DNA of 64,000 nt from Stenotrophomonas sp. Iso1 (GCF_027497995.1 NZ_JAODBT010000005.1:62001-126000); one strand, 5' to 3'; shown: positions 26,414 through 34,449, numbered from the stretch's first letter. The notes: a model not told the origin generated them from the sequence alone. Made by a program: numbers and translations.

Positions 26414-26558
26414 GTTGCTGCTGCCGTTTCAGGGATGGCGGCAATGATACCGCCCCCATATCGGCCTGCCTGAGCCAAAGGTTGCCGATGTACCGGTGTT
26501 GGTCTGCAAACGCGGGCACCACGCACAATGCCGGCTGTTCATCACAACGGAGTTGCCG

Positions 26559-26978
26559 ATGTCATTGCGTGCCTGTCTGAGTGTGCTTGTGTTGGGTGCT
26601 GCTGCGTTCTGTGCCCGCGCGGACGAAGCCCCGTCGCTGCAGGGGGCCTGGCAGCTGCAGTCCGGTGAATTCATCAACAAAGAGGGCGTGCCAGTGGCGT
26701 ACGCCAGCCAGAAACTGGCCGGCACCAAGTTGTTGGCCGATGGCCAGTTCGCCTTCACCACCACCAGTGACGGCAAGTTCTGGGCCGGCGGCTCGGGCAC
26801 CTATCGCACGGAAGCCGGCCGCTATGTGGAAACGCCGCTGATGGCCTCCTACCCATTGGAAAACGGCGGTAGCTATGAATTTCGTTACACGCTGCAAGGC
26901 GATGTATGGACGCTGGAACGTTGGGAAGGCGAGCGCCGCGTAGAGCGTGAAATCTGGAAGCGCGCACCGACGCCGTAA
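26559..26978 (+). CDS. Exported lipocalin-like small protein
   Basis: A 139-residue protein with a signal peptide ending C-A-R-A-D and GGAG 6-7 bases before the ATG at 26559. The mature part begins L-Q-G-A-W-Q-L-Q-S-G-E, the W-x-L pattern that opens small lipocalin-like barrels, and continues as alternating strands (Y-E-F-R-Y-T-L-Q-G-D-V-W-T-L-E-R-W). A periplasmic binding role for a hydrophobic molecule is plausible but unproven. There is no operon partner. Confidence 0.6.
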   Translation: MSLRACLSVLVLGAAAFCARADEAPSLQGAWQLQSGEFINKEGVPVAYASQKLAGTKLLADGQFAFTTTSDGKFWAGGSGTYRTEAGRYVETPLMASYPLENGGSYEFRYTLQGDVWTLERWEGERRVEREIWKRAPTP

Positions 26979-27095
26979 AGCCCTATGCAAGCCGCGACGC
27001 TGACGGCCTCGCCCGACGGCGCGGCCAAGCCTCAGCGAGGGTCTGGCCCTCAGTTGCTTTGCGGCTCAGGCCGCTCCTGTCGCTGTAACGTCTGT

Positions 27096-27758
27096 TTACG
27101 GCGAGCCCTGCTGCAACTCGCGCAACTGTTGCTGCGCGCGTGCCAGGGAGCAGCCGGAAAGACTGTCCAGCAGGCGCTGCAGCGCATGTGTTTCAGGTAG
27201 GCGCTTCAGTACCCAACGTGCAAACGCGATGCTGCCCAGCATCGCCACCACGCCGAAGCCCAGCGTGCTCACAAACCAGCGTGGCGCCATCGCGTAAAGA
27301 TCCACGCCCAGCCACTGCACGCCCAGCCACTGCATCGCCAGCAGCCACAGGCAGAACCACGGCAGGCCCAGCGCCAGCTCGGTGAGGGCGGTGAAGCGCC
27401 GCAGTTGCGCCAGCCGTGTCAATTGCTTGAGCAGTGGCACGTTGGCGGCGTCTACACGCATCGCCAGCATCGCGCGGGTGATCGACACCCAGATCGCGGC
27501 TATGCCATAGACGTGGAAAGCCAGACCGGTCAGCAGCAGTTGCGGCACCTGGCGGTGTTCAATCCAGAAGCCGGCCGCCATCACGGTGACGGCAATCCAC
27601 ACCAGCAGCCACGCCAACTGCACGCCGCTGAACCAGCGCAGCCGGTGACGGATATCGCGCTGGCGCGGTTGCTGCCACGCCTGCAGGGCGACGACTTCCA
27701 GCTGGTCGATACGCTGCGCCTGCTGAGCCCAGGCGGCTTTGAGTTGTTCCAGTTCCAT
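27096..27758 (-). CDS. Membrane protein paired with ECF sigma factor (possible anti-sigma)
   Basis: A 220-residue inner-membrane protein with an acidic N-terminal cytoplasmic helix (M-E-L-E-Q-L-K-A-A-W) and about five membrane segments (about residues 45-65, 70-95, 125-150 and 155-185). It starts 4 bases after the stop of the ECF sigma gene and is transcribed with it. It lacks the zinc-binding HxxxCxxC motif of classical anti-sigma factors, so any sequestering role would be by a different fold. Unclassified otherwise. Confidence 0.65.
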   Translation of the reverse strand: MELEQLKAAWAQQAQRIDQLEVVALQAWQQPRQRDIRHRLRWFSGVQLAWLLVWIAVTVMAAGFWIEHRQVPQLLLTGLAFHVYGIAAIWVSITRAMLAMRVDAANVPLLKQLTRLAQLRRFTALTELALGLPWFCLWLLAMQWLGVQWLGVDLYAMAPRWFVSTLGFGVVAMLGSIAFARWVLKRLPETHALQRLLDSLSGCSLARAQQQLRELQQGSP

Positions 27759-27762
27759 CGCA

Positions 27763-28311
27763 TCAACCTCGTGCGTTCGGGGTAGGGTTGGCCTGTTGCC
27801 GTAGTTGCTGGCGCAGGCGGTGCAGGCGGGTGGCGGCATTGCTCGCACTGATGCCGAGCACTTCGCCAATCTGTTGATGGCTGTAGTCGTCCAGATGCAG
27901 CAACAACAGCGCACGATCCATCGGTGGCAGCGAGTGGATCAGCGCATGCAGCTGGGCAAGCTGTGCGGCATCCTCGGCAGTGTCGGAGGTGGTCGCGAGC
28001 TGTTCGATGTAGCCCGGCTCGACATCGGCATGGTGGCGCTGCCGAAGACGCCGGCCGCGCTGCTGGGAGATGGCCACGTTCAACGCCACCCGGTACAGCC
28101 AGGTGCTGAACTGTGCTTTCTCCGGCGCAAAGGTGGGAAAGGCGCGCCAGGCCTGCACACTGATCTCCTGGATCAAATCCTGGCGGTCATCAATGTCGCG
28201 GGTCCAGGCACGCGCCACCTTGAGCACGATGCCCTGATGCTGGGCCAGCAAGCGCGCAAAGCGTTGCTGCAGGTCGATAGTGGCGTCAGTGGCAGTCACG
28301 GGGATGTCCAT
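27763..28311 (-). CDS. ECF-type RNA polymerase sigma factor
   Basis: A 182-residue RpoE-like sigma-70 relative. Region 2 contains D-I-D-D-R-Q-D-L-I-Q-E-I-S-V-Q-A-W-R-A-F and the F-S-T-W-L-Y-R-V-A-L-N core; region 4 has the helix-turn-helix Y-S-H-Q-Q-I-G-E-V-L-G-I-S-A-S-N-A-A-T-R-L-H-R. An ATG at 28311 is used; a TTG two codons earlier is less likely. The gene directly downstream encodes a membrane protein that may control it. The regulon is not known; there is no autoregulatory motif I can define. Confidence 0.85.
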   Translation of the reverse strand: MDIPVTATDATIDLQQRFARLLAQHQGIVLKVARAWTRDIDDRQDLIQEISVQAWRAFPTFAPEKAQFSTWLYRVALNVAISQQRGRRLRQRHHADVEPGYIEQLATTSDTAEDAAQLAQLHALIHSLPPMDRALLLLHLDDYSHQQIGEVLGISASNAATRLHRLRQQLRQQANPTPNARG

Positions 28312-28754
28312 GCACAAGTGATTCGCACCAGTGCGGGGAATATCACAGTCATGGCTCGATCAATAGAGAAAGGATCGCCCGATCGCTGTAATTCCTCGCA
28401 TTCCCGGAGCCGGCGCGTTCTGTTGGCAGTAAGTTCAAGGTCCATGGCCTGCGCCAATGGTTCGGGCTGGGAGTTCGCCGTCAGTCAATCTGCGGAAGAT
28501 CGCTGCGCACTGAGTCATGCATGCCCAGATTCTTCTCGGGGACTCCATTTATCAGATCTTGCCTATGAGCATCCAGAGAATATCCCTATCTACGCATCCC
28601 GTAGGGAGCGCATAAGTTGATGTCGCGCCATGCGTTGCGCTTCGCAAAGAGTTGCTCCGCAGGGTGGGTGATTGGCTGGTTTATCCCAGGTCAACCAAAT
28701 AACAGGGCACACCGGTGAAGACAGGCGTGCATAGCTTTAAAGGAGAGGATTTCA
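28312..28754. other. Upstream region of the small-peptide locus, no supported gene
   Basis: About 440 bases, with base composition dropping below the flanks toward the right. A long plus-strand frame that crosses the region is antisense to the sigma factor and not protein-like. The promoter of the small-peptide genes must lie in the last part; I cannot identify it with confidence. Confidence 0.45.
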
Positions 28755-28895
28755 ATGAGTCCATTGAGCGCATTTGAGGTGGATCTGGTTACGGGTGGTG
28801 TCTCCATGAGTGCAGATGGCAAAAGTTGTACCGATGGTCCGATGGTTGCAGCGATCAATCAGGCCCTCTCTAAGGCTGTCGGTGCGATCAGCTGA
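28755..28895 (+). CDS. Double-glycine leader peptide 1 (bacteriocin/microcin-like precursor)
   Basis: A 46-residue peptide, too short for normal gene calling. AGGAGAGG sits 6 bases before the ATG. The leader is MSPLSAFEVDLVTGG, ending in Gly-Gly as in precursors exported by C39-peptidase ABC transporters. The 31-residue core starts V-S-M-S, has a single Cys25 and a C-terminal helix-like A-A-I-N-Q-A-L-S-K-A-V-G-A-I-S. Leader positions L4, E8, V9, V12 and G14-G15 coincide with those of the next gene. The core is unlike any bacteriocin I know. A transporter would have to be encoded elsewhere. Confidence 0.75.
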   Translation: MSPLSAFEVDLVTGGVSMSADGKSCTDGPMVAAINQALSKAVGAIS

Positions 28896-28957
28896 GATCG
28901 TCACAAGGAGGGGTTGCAACCAAGGGCCAGAGGTTGTGCAAGTTCAAGGAGAAGTGA

Positions 28958-29122
28958 ATGCGTGAATTGACTGGTGGGGAAGTTCAAGCTGTTTATGGGG
29001 GAGTAAAGGGTTCCGTATCAGTTTCAAAGACAACGACCACAACTACGACCAATAACCCTGACGGGTCGACGACGACAACGGTGACGAAAGACTGGACTGC
29101 TTCGGTAAGCGTAGAGAAGTGA
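28958..29122 (+). CDS. Double-glycine leader peptide 2, Thr/Val-rich core
   Basis: A 54-residue peptide with AGGAG 7 bases before the ATG. The leader is MRELTGGEVQAVYGG, matching the M-R-E-L-x(3)-E-V-x(2)-V-x-G-G pattern of double-glycine peptides and aligned without gaps to peptide 1. The 39-residue core has alternating V-S-V-S, seven consecutive Thr, a turn-like N-N-P-D-G-S, four more Thr, then V-T-K-D-W-T-A-S-V-S-V. It reads like a beta-hairpin with near mirror symmetry around the Asn-Pro-Asp-Gly turn. It contains no Cys. A strong terminator follows nine bases after the stop. Function unknown. Confidence 0.75.
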   Translation: MRELTGGEVQAVYGGVKGSVSVSKTTTTTTTNNPDGSTTTTVTKDWTASVSVEK

Positions 29123-29130
29123 TATTCGAT

Positions 29131-29164
29131 GGAGGCTCCGTTGCTCGGGGCCTCCGTTTTCTTT
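29131..29164 (+). terminator. Intrinsic terminator after the two small peptide genes
   Basis: GGAGGCTCCG (29131-29140) and CGGGGCCTCC (29146-29155) form a 10-bp stem with one G-U pair and a 5-base loop, followed by GTTTTCTTT. It separates the peptide pair from the exported ClpP-fold gene, whose ribosome site begins one base later, so read-through may set the expression ratio. Confidence 0.8.
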
Positions 29165-29177
29165 GGAGGAGCTCTCA

Positions 29178-29915
29178 GTGAAACCAGCAATTCTCTTTGC
29201 CCTGATATTGCCTGCATTCAGCCCGGAATGCAGTGCGCAGTGGGCTCGAATCGACAGTGAAACCATCCGGCTTCAAGGCTCGATTGATGGGGATTCCTAT
29301 GATTCCTATCTCGCCGCATCGCAGGGTGGCTATTCATCGGTGATATTGCAAAGTCCCGGAGGATCGGCCATGCCGGCGTTGATGATCGCCGAGGACATGC
29401 GACGCCATCAGCCGAAGGTACGGGTGGAAAGTCACTGTCTTTCTAGCTGTGCGAACTATCTTTTGATCGCATCGCCGGCACCCCAGGTGAATTGTGGCGG
29501 GCTTGTGGCATGGCATGGCTCACCGACATTGGATATTGACTCCTCAATCGAGGTTATGTTGATCGAGGATAAGGATCGCGGCCTGATTGAGAAATATGGC
29601 GCATGGGGACGGCGGATTCAGAAGATGGAGCGTGAGTTTTATGAAAGTGTGGGAGTGGATCAGGCACTGCTCGCCGATTCACTCGCGGTCATGCGGCGAG
29701 AAGGCGTGGGTGGAGTGTCGTCATTCTCTTTCAACGACATGACAGGCGATTATTCCGAGACTGTGTCGGCAGGCGTATGGGTGCCGACCATGGCGATCAT
29801 GCAGAGGTATGGCATTGATACCCGTAACTTCTGTGAGAGCTACGACACGGACATCTCCGGCGCAGTAAAGCGATTGAAAATGAGCGCGCCATATACCTCA
29901 GCAGCTCCCGATTGA
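29178..29915 (+). CDS. Exported ClpP-fold (ClpP/crotonase-like) protein
   Basis: A 245-residue protein from a GTG start with GGAGGAG 6 bases upstream. Residues 1-20 are a signal peptide (A-I-L-F-A-L-I-L-P-A-F then C-S-A). The mature part carries ClpP landmarks: S-P-G-G-S at 59-63, C-L-S-S-C-A-N-Y-L-L-I-A at 87-98 with Ser89/Ser90 where the nucleophile sits, and His113 in A-W-H-G-S-P where ClpP has its M-I-H-Q-P histidine. Cys87, Cys91 and Cys106 could form a disulfide, fitting a periplasmic site. It could be a periplasmic protease or an inactive relative. Adjacent to the double-glycine peptides, it may act on them or protect from them (inference). Confidence 0.65.
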   Translation: MKPAILFALILPAFSPECSAQWARIDSETIRLQGSIDGDSYDSYLAASQGGYSSVILQSPGGSAMPALMIAEDMRRHQPKVRVESHCLSSCANYLLIASPAPQVNCGGLVAWHGSPTLDIDSSIEVMLIEDKDRGLIEKYGAWGRRIQKMEREFYESVGVDQALLADSLAVMRREGVGGVSSFSFNDMTGDYSETVSAGVWVPTMAIMQRYGIDTRNFCESYDTDISGAVKRLKMSAPYTSAAPD

Positions 29916-30184
29916 TGATGTTGGTAGAGCGGTCGATGTTCAGAGATACTTTCGATCAGCGGAGCGATTCGCCACACCGATCAAATAGAATCTCGTAGCG
30001 GCCTCGACTTTGGTGCGAAGGAGGCCATCGCTCCAGGGTTGCAGGTTGCTTCCCGTCATCGGCGGAGGACCGGGTCTGAAGTCGAAATGCAGGTGCATTT
30101 TTGCCGTGCCGGTGGAATGGCACGGCAGGGCTCTGGAAAGACTCGTGGCAGTGGAGCATCCAGCCGAGGAGAGCCCGCTTTGAT

Positions 30185-31720
30185 CTAGTCAGCGGTGCTT
30201 ATGCGGTCGCGGCCGGATTCCTTGGCTGCATAGAGGGCGCGATCCGCTCGCTCCAGTAGACCTTCTGAAGACTCATTCGGATGTCGTTGCGCAATGCCCG
30301 CGCTGAAGCGCACGTGCACGCGTTGTTCCTCGTGCAGGAACGGGCGTTGAGCGAACGATTCCTGCAGGCGACGTAATAGAGCATTGGCCTGCAGCTGGTG
30401 CAGGTTTGGAAAAACCAGAACGAACTCATCACCGCCCAGGCGCGCTATATGGCATTGGCTGCTGAGTTGCATCTGTGTGATGGCCACAAGGTGGCGTAAT
30501 GCACGGTCTCCACCGGCATGGCCGAACCTGGCGTTGGTCTGGCTGAAGTGGTCCAGGTCCAGCACCGCGACAGTGAGCGGGGCATCTGCATCGCGCATCG
30601 TTGTCGTCAACAACTCTTCCAGCCCGCGACGGTTCAAGGCGCCCGTCAATGCATCGGTACGCAGCTGGCTGCCGACGTCTTCCAGCTCGCGCTCTAGCTG
30701 CTGCACGCGCTGTTCGGCGGCCCTGGCTTCGGCGCGGGCGTTGGCCAGGTGGTCGCGCGCGCGAGCGGCCTGTGCCTGCACACGTACGGTGTCCTGCAGC
30801 ACGTCCTGCAGCAGTTGGTTGAGGTCGGCAATGCTGCGTGCCTGGCGCACGGCAATGGCGTAGCTGGCAACGCGGTCGTGGTACTCGCCGGTTTCGATGG
30901 CCATGCCATCCACCTGGTCGAGGAAGCTGACCATCAACTGCTTCATCGCTTGCTTGGATTCGGTGATGCCCTGCCGCAGCAGCCCTTGGCGGTAGATCAC
31001 CTCGCGCAGGTCGTTGCGCGTCTGCTCCAGCGAGCCGGTGTCCAGCGTGCCGGTCAGCAGTTGCCGCACATTGCGGATCTGACCCTGCAGCCAGCTCTCG
31101 CCGTCGAGCAGCTCGGTGATGTTCTCCAGCAGCATGTCGAACAGACTCAGCAGCAGGTCGTGTTGTTCCTGCATGCCGTCACTGCGCACGCCCACTTGAT
31201 GACACAACTCGCGCAGGTGCTGTGCCACCGGTTCCAGCGGTTGGCCGCTGCGCCAGCCGCGCAGCTCCTGACCCATGCGTTGCGCCTGGTGCTCCAGTTC
31301 TGGCGAGTGCTGCATGAGCGGGGCCAACACCGCGCCGAGCGTATGCCCCAGCATGTCGCGCAGACGCTCGGCCTCGCTGTTGCCGGTGTTGGGTTGGTCC
31401 AGCTCGATGGTGCGGATGTATTTGTCGATCAACTGCCGCAGCAGGCGACCATAGCGGTCCCAGTCCTGGTCGCCATGCGCGCTGTGCAGGCGCTGGCCCA
31501 TGTCACCCAACTCGCCAGGCAGCGTGCACATGCCTTGGGCGAAGGCATGCAGCAGCGGCTCGGGCGCGTTGCCGCCGACGAACAGGCGTTGCAGCATGGC
31601 CATGCCGCCACTCCCCGCCGGTGCCGGTGCTTCCGCCATTACCTGCGGCGCTGCGCGACGGGACAGGATGCGTCCCAGCCCAGCGCTGCCAGAAGGAGGA
31701 ATGTCGTTGCTGTCGACCAT
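30185..31720 (-). CDS. Diguanylate cyclase (GGDEF domain) with long helical N-terminus
   Basis: A 511-residue cytoplasmic protein that makes cyclic di-GMP. A long N-terminal region (about 1-300) without membrane helices is followed by a coiled coil (about 310-355, R-A-E-A-R-A-A-E-Q-R-V-Q-Q-L-E-R-E) and the GGDEF domain with G-G-D-E-F at 429-433 and an intact D-A-L-T-G-A-L-N-R-R-G. The positions of the inhibitory RxxD site (nine and six residues before the motif) hold Ser and Cys, so feedback inhibition by product is probably absent. A TTG start at 31780 would add 20 residues. The N-terminal sensor-like region is unrecognised. Confidence 0.88.
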   Translation of the reverse strand: MVDSNDIPPSGSAGLGRILSRRAAPQVMAEAPAPAGSGGMAMLQRLFVGGNAPEPLLHAFAQGMCTLPGELGDMGQRLHSAHGDQDWDRYGRLLRQLIDKYIRTIELDQPNTGNSEAERLRDMLGHTLGAVLAPLMQHSPELEHQAQRMGQELRGWRSGQPLEPVAQHLRELCHQVGVRSDGMQEQHDLLLSLFDMLLENITELLDGESWLQGQIRNVRQLLTGTLDTGSLEQTRNDLREVIYRQGLLRQGITESKQAMKQLMVSFLDQVDGMAIETGEYHDRVASYAIAVRQARSIADLNQLLQDVLQDTVRVQAQAARARDHLANARAEARAAEQRVQQLERELEDVGSQLRTDALTGALNRRGLEELLTTTMRDADAPLTVAVLDLDHFSQTNARFGHAGGDRALRHLVAITQMQLSSQCHIARLGGDEFVLVFPNLHQLQANALLRRLQESFAQRPFLHEEQRVHVRFSAGIAQRHPNESSEGLLERADRALYAAKESGRDRISTAD

Positions 31721-31839
31721 TGCGGGAGGGTCCGGGCGGGAGAGCGGGCGCGCGGCTGCGCGTTCCGGGGCTGGTATCAAGGCTCCATTATCGGCAAGGT
31801 GAGGGCCGCCTTGAACTTATATAGAACACAGGAGGGCAC

Positions 31840-32472
31840 ATGCGAGTACTTCTGGCCGGATCCACCGGACTGGTGGGGGCACAGGTGTTGCGGCGCTTGC
31901 TGGCCGACCCGCGCTGCAGCGCGGTCATCGCCCCGACCCGGCGCGCGCTTACCCAGACCGCACCGAAGCTGCTGAACCCGGTCATGGATTTTGCGGCACT
32001 GCCGGCCGGAACCGCGGACTGGCAGGTGGATGCAGCCATCTGTGCATTGGGCTCGACGATGAAGCAGGCCGGGTCGCCAGAGGCATTCCGGCAGGTGGAC
32101 CAGGGCTACCCGCTGGCGATCGCGCGGGCGGTGAAGGCACAGGGGTGTGACGTGTTCGCACTGAACTCGGCGATGGGCGCCAACGTGCGGTCCTGGTTCT
32201 TCTACAACCAGGTGAAGGGCGAGCTTGAACGCGACCTGCGTGCGCTGGGCTTTGCATCACTGGCCTTCGTGCGGCCGGGTTTGATTGGTGGCGAGCGGGC
32301 TGAACCCCGGCCGGGTGAGCAGTTGGCCAGCCGTGTGTTGGGGGTCTTGGCGCCGGTGTTGCCTCGTGCGTGGCGGATCAATCCGGCCGCGCGTATTGCC
32401 GATGCTTTGGTCGAAGCCGCGTTGAATCCGAAACCGGGTGTGCTGGTGATTGGATCCGCCCAACTGGCGTAG
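31840..32472 (+). CDS. NAD(P)-binding atypical SDR protein
   Basis: A 210-residue Rossmann protein with a GGAGG ribosome site. The N-terminal dinucleotide motif is M-R-V-L-L-A-G-S-T-G-L-V-G-A (GxxGxxG type). The family resembles HTATIP2/YwnB-like atypical short-chain dehydrogenases: S-A-M-G-A-N-V-R-S-W-F-F-Y-N-Q-V-K-G-E-L-E has the Y-x3-K pattern (Y-N-Q-V-K). Role probably redox sensing or a small metabolite oxidoreductase; substrate unknown. It is convergent with the SDR gene downstream and close to the 5' end of the divergent diguanylate cyclase gene. Confidence 0.8.
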   Translation: MRVLLAGSTGLVGAQVLRRLLADPRCSAVIAPTRRALTQTAPKLLNPVMDFAALPAGTADWQVDAAICALGSTMKQAGSPEAFRQVDQGYPLAIARAVKAQGCDVFALNSAMGANVRSWFFYNQVKGELERDLRALGFASLAFVRPGLIGGERAEPRPGEQLASRVLGVLAPVLPRAWRINPAARIADALVEAALNPKPGVLVIGSAQLA

Positions 32473-32604
32473 GAGTGGAATCAGACGCAAAGTCATCACG
32501 GCTCCCGGCAATGTGTAGCCCGCAATCAACTGATGCGAAATTGCAGTTGTATGCGTGGTTGGACGCACTTTCAGTGTTGCAGCTGACACTGCCCCTGCAG
32601 AAAC

Positions 32605-33366
32605 TCAGGTGGGCAGCGATTGCCCACCGTCCACGGCCAGCACCTGCCCGGTGATCCAGCGTGCGGCCGGTGAGCACAGGAACACGGCTGCGCGCGCTAC
32701 GTCATCAACCTCGCCGAAACCGCCGAACGGAATTTTGGCGCGGATCTGTTCGTACAAAGCCGGCTCCTCGCTGCGCCGTCGGTCCCACAGGCCATTGGGG
32801 AATTCGATGGAACCCGGGGCGATGGCGTTGACGCGGATGCGTTCGCGCGCCAGTTCGGTCGCCAGCGATGTTGTGTAGTAATTCAGTGCAGCCTTGGCGG
32901 CCGAATATGCCGCCGCGCGCGGTGTTGGCACCAGGGCATTGATCGAACTGATGTTGAGGATGGCCGGCATCGCGCTGTTGCGCAGGTGCGGCAATGCGGC
33001 GCGATTGGTGCGCACTGCTGCCATCAAGTCGATATCGAAGCCGGCTTGCCAACTGGCATCGTCGTTGCCGTTGCCATACCCGGAAGCGTTGTTGATGACG
33101 ATGTCGATACCCCCGAGCGCGCTGGCGGCCGCGTCCACCCAGTGCTGAATCTGTGCGGGGTCGGCAAGGTCGCAGGGCTGCATATGCACGGCGCTTGCGC
33201 CGGCGTCTTTCAACGCAATGCCGGCGTGCTGCAATACAAGCGGATCGCGCGCGCAGATGCCAACGTGGGCGCCAGCTTCTGCAAAGGCGCGGGCGATTGC
33301 CAGGCCGATGCCGCGGCTGCCACCGGCAACCAGGACGCGCGCCTTGGCGAGGGGAGAGGAAGGCAT
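32605..33366 (-). CDS. Short-chain dehydrogenase/reductase
   Basis: A 253-residue classical SDR. T/A-G-G-S-R-G-I-G at the N-terminus binds the cofactor, N-N-A-S-G occurs at about residue 90, the catalytic Ser lies in I-L-N-I-S-S-I, and Y-S-A-A-K gives the catalytic Tyr/Lys pair. The C-terminus G-Q-V-L-A-V-D-G-G-Q-S is normal. Substrate not deducible; the group includes 3-oxoacyl-ACP-reductase-like enzymes of unknown role. An 8-bp hairpin (32608-32628) lies within the 3' end. Confidence 0.85.
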   Translation of the reverse strand: MPSSPLAKARVLVAGGSRGIGLAIARAFAEAGAHVGICARDPLVLQHAGIALKDAGASAVHMQPCDLADPAQIQHWVDAAASALGGIDIVINNASGYGNGNDDASWQAGFDIDLMAAVRTNRAALPHLRNSAMPAILNISSINALVPTPRAAAYSAAKAALNYYTTSLATELARERIRVNAIAPGSIEFPNGLWDRRRSEEPALYEQIRAKIPFGGFGEVDDVARAAVFLCSPAARWITGQVLAVDGGQSLPT

Positions 33367-33420
33367 CGTTGCAACTCCGATTGCAGAGAGATGCCGGCCA
33401 TTATCCGCCTGCTGGCAGCA

Positions 33421-33807
33421 TTACTCCCAGATGGTGGGCGCAGGACCGCGCTCGGGGTGTTTCATCTGCACGATGCAGAAGCGATGCCCCGTGGGCGCTT
33501 CCATCACCCACCAGCGTTTGACGAAGGCGATGCGTTTGGCGCCCAGTGTTTCGAGCCGATTGGCCTCGGCATCGATGTCATCGGCTTCGATATCCAGATG
33601 TACGCGCGAAGCGTGGTCGACACGCTGCACTTCAACATGCAAGCCGGCCGGTGCGCCGAGTAGCCCGGTGTACTGTGCGCCGTCTTCTTCTGTGTAGCCC
33701 GGCTCAACGGTCAGCCCCAAGGCGGCGGCCCAGAAGGTGGCGGCGCGGTCGCTGTCGGTGTCCTGACAATCAATGATGAAACCGGCCAAACGGCTGCGGT
33801 GACTCAT
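33421..33807 (-). CDS. VOC-superfamily (glyoxalase-like) protein
   Basis: A 128-residue protein of the vicinal oxygen chelate fold, as in small glyoxalase/bleomycin-resistance-like proteins. Sequence clues are the opening L-A-G-F-I-I-D-C-Q-D, W-A-A-A-L-G-L near 28, H-L-D-I-E-A-D-D near 70 and the closing W-V-M-E-A-P-T-G-H-R-F-C-I-V-Q. The metal-binding residues cannot be assigned with certainty. It is followed 55 bases after the start of the SDR gene, same direction. Substrate unknown. Confidence 0.8.
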   Translation of the reverse strand: MSHRSRLAGFIIDCQDTDSDRAATFWAAALGLTVEPGYTEEDGAQYTGLLGAPAGLHVEVQRVDHASRVHLDIEADDIDAEANRLETLGAKRIAFVKRWWVMEAPTGHRFCIVQMKHPERGPAPTIWE

Positions 33808-33837
33808 GGCGTTGCTCCGGAAGCGTGGAGGTGCAGT

Positions 33838-34449
33838 TTATTCCGGGGTGAGCGAGCTTGCAGGAGAGGCCAGCCGCCATGCAGTGATGCTCAGCGTGCC
33901 ATATACCAACCATTCGGCCAGGCGTTGCAGCAGCCCGCGCCAGTCATGCAGCGGCGGTGCGCCCATCAGCACGAACAGCAGCAGCCAGGCGATCGCCAGT
34001 GCGATCCACAGCAAGCGGGTGGTGCGTTTCATCTGCGGCGTGGTGGCCAGCAGCAACAAGCCAAGCGTGGTGCCCAGAAAAGTGAATACGCCGAGCAGAT
34101 TGTGTAGTGCCTGCGACAGACTGCCCACTTGCGGACACCCCAGGTCGCAGGGCGCCAGGGCTGAGCCGACCCATGCCAATGGCTCGCACAGCAGCAACCA
34201 ATAGCCGGCACGGCTGACTCCGGACACGGGTACGCGTGCAGCCATTGCCCACAGCAGCAACGCGGCCAGCACGCCAACTGGAATGAAGCCGCCGATGCTG
34301 ATCAACCGCGCATGCGCGCTGCCGGTAGCGCCGAGTTCGCTGATGTACTGGGATAGTGCCGAGTAGCCCGGCTTCAGTGCTGCGCCGCCAAACAGCATGA
34401 CGACGTAGACGAGCACGAACAACACGATGAGCCGGCGTGGGTTACGCAT
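33838..34449 (-). CDS. DUF998-family integral membrane protein
   Basis: A 203-residue protein with about six predicted membrane helices (V-L-F-V-L-V-Y-V-V-M-L-F-G at the start, then four to five more). The Y-S-A-L-S-Q-Y-I-S-E-L-G motif just after the first helix is typical of DUF998. No catalytic function is assigned to the family. It starts three bases after the stop of the zinc-finger gene, so both are likely cotranscribed. Confidence 0.8.
   Translation of the reverse strand: MRNPRRLIVLFVLVYVVMLFGGAALKPGYSALSQYISELGATGSAHARLISIGGFIPVGVLAALLLWAMAARVPVSGVSRAGYWLLLCEPLAWVGSALAPCDLGCPQVGSLSQALHNLLGVFTFLGTTLGLLLLATTPQMKRTTRLLWIALAIAWLLLFVLMGAPPLHDWRGLLQRLAEWLVYGTLSITAWRLASPASSLTPE

Noticed and set aside
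27805..28620. Plus-strand open frame of 271 codons antisense to the ECF sigma factor
   Set aside because: The sigma factor on the other strand has clear domain motifs, and this frame is low-complexity antisense typical of high-GC DNA.
29956..30159. Minus-strand open frame of 67 codons downstream of the ClpP-fold gene
   Set aside because: His/Pro/Arg-rich translation without ribosome site or domain; looks like chance.
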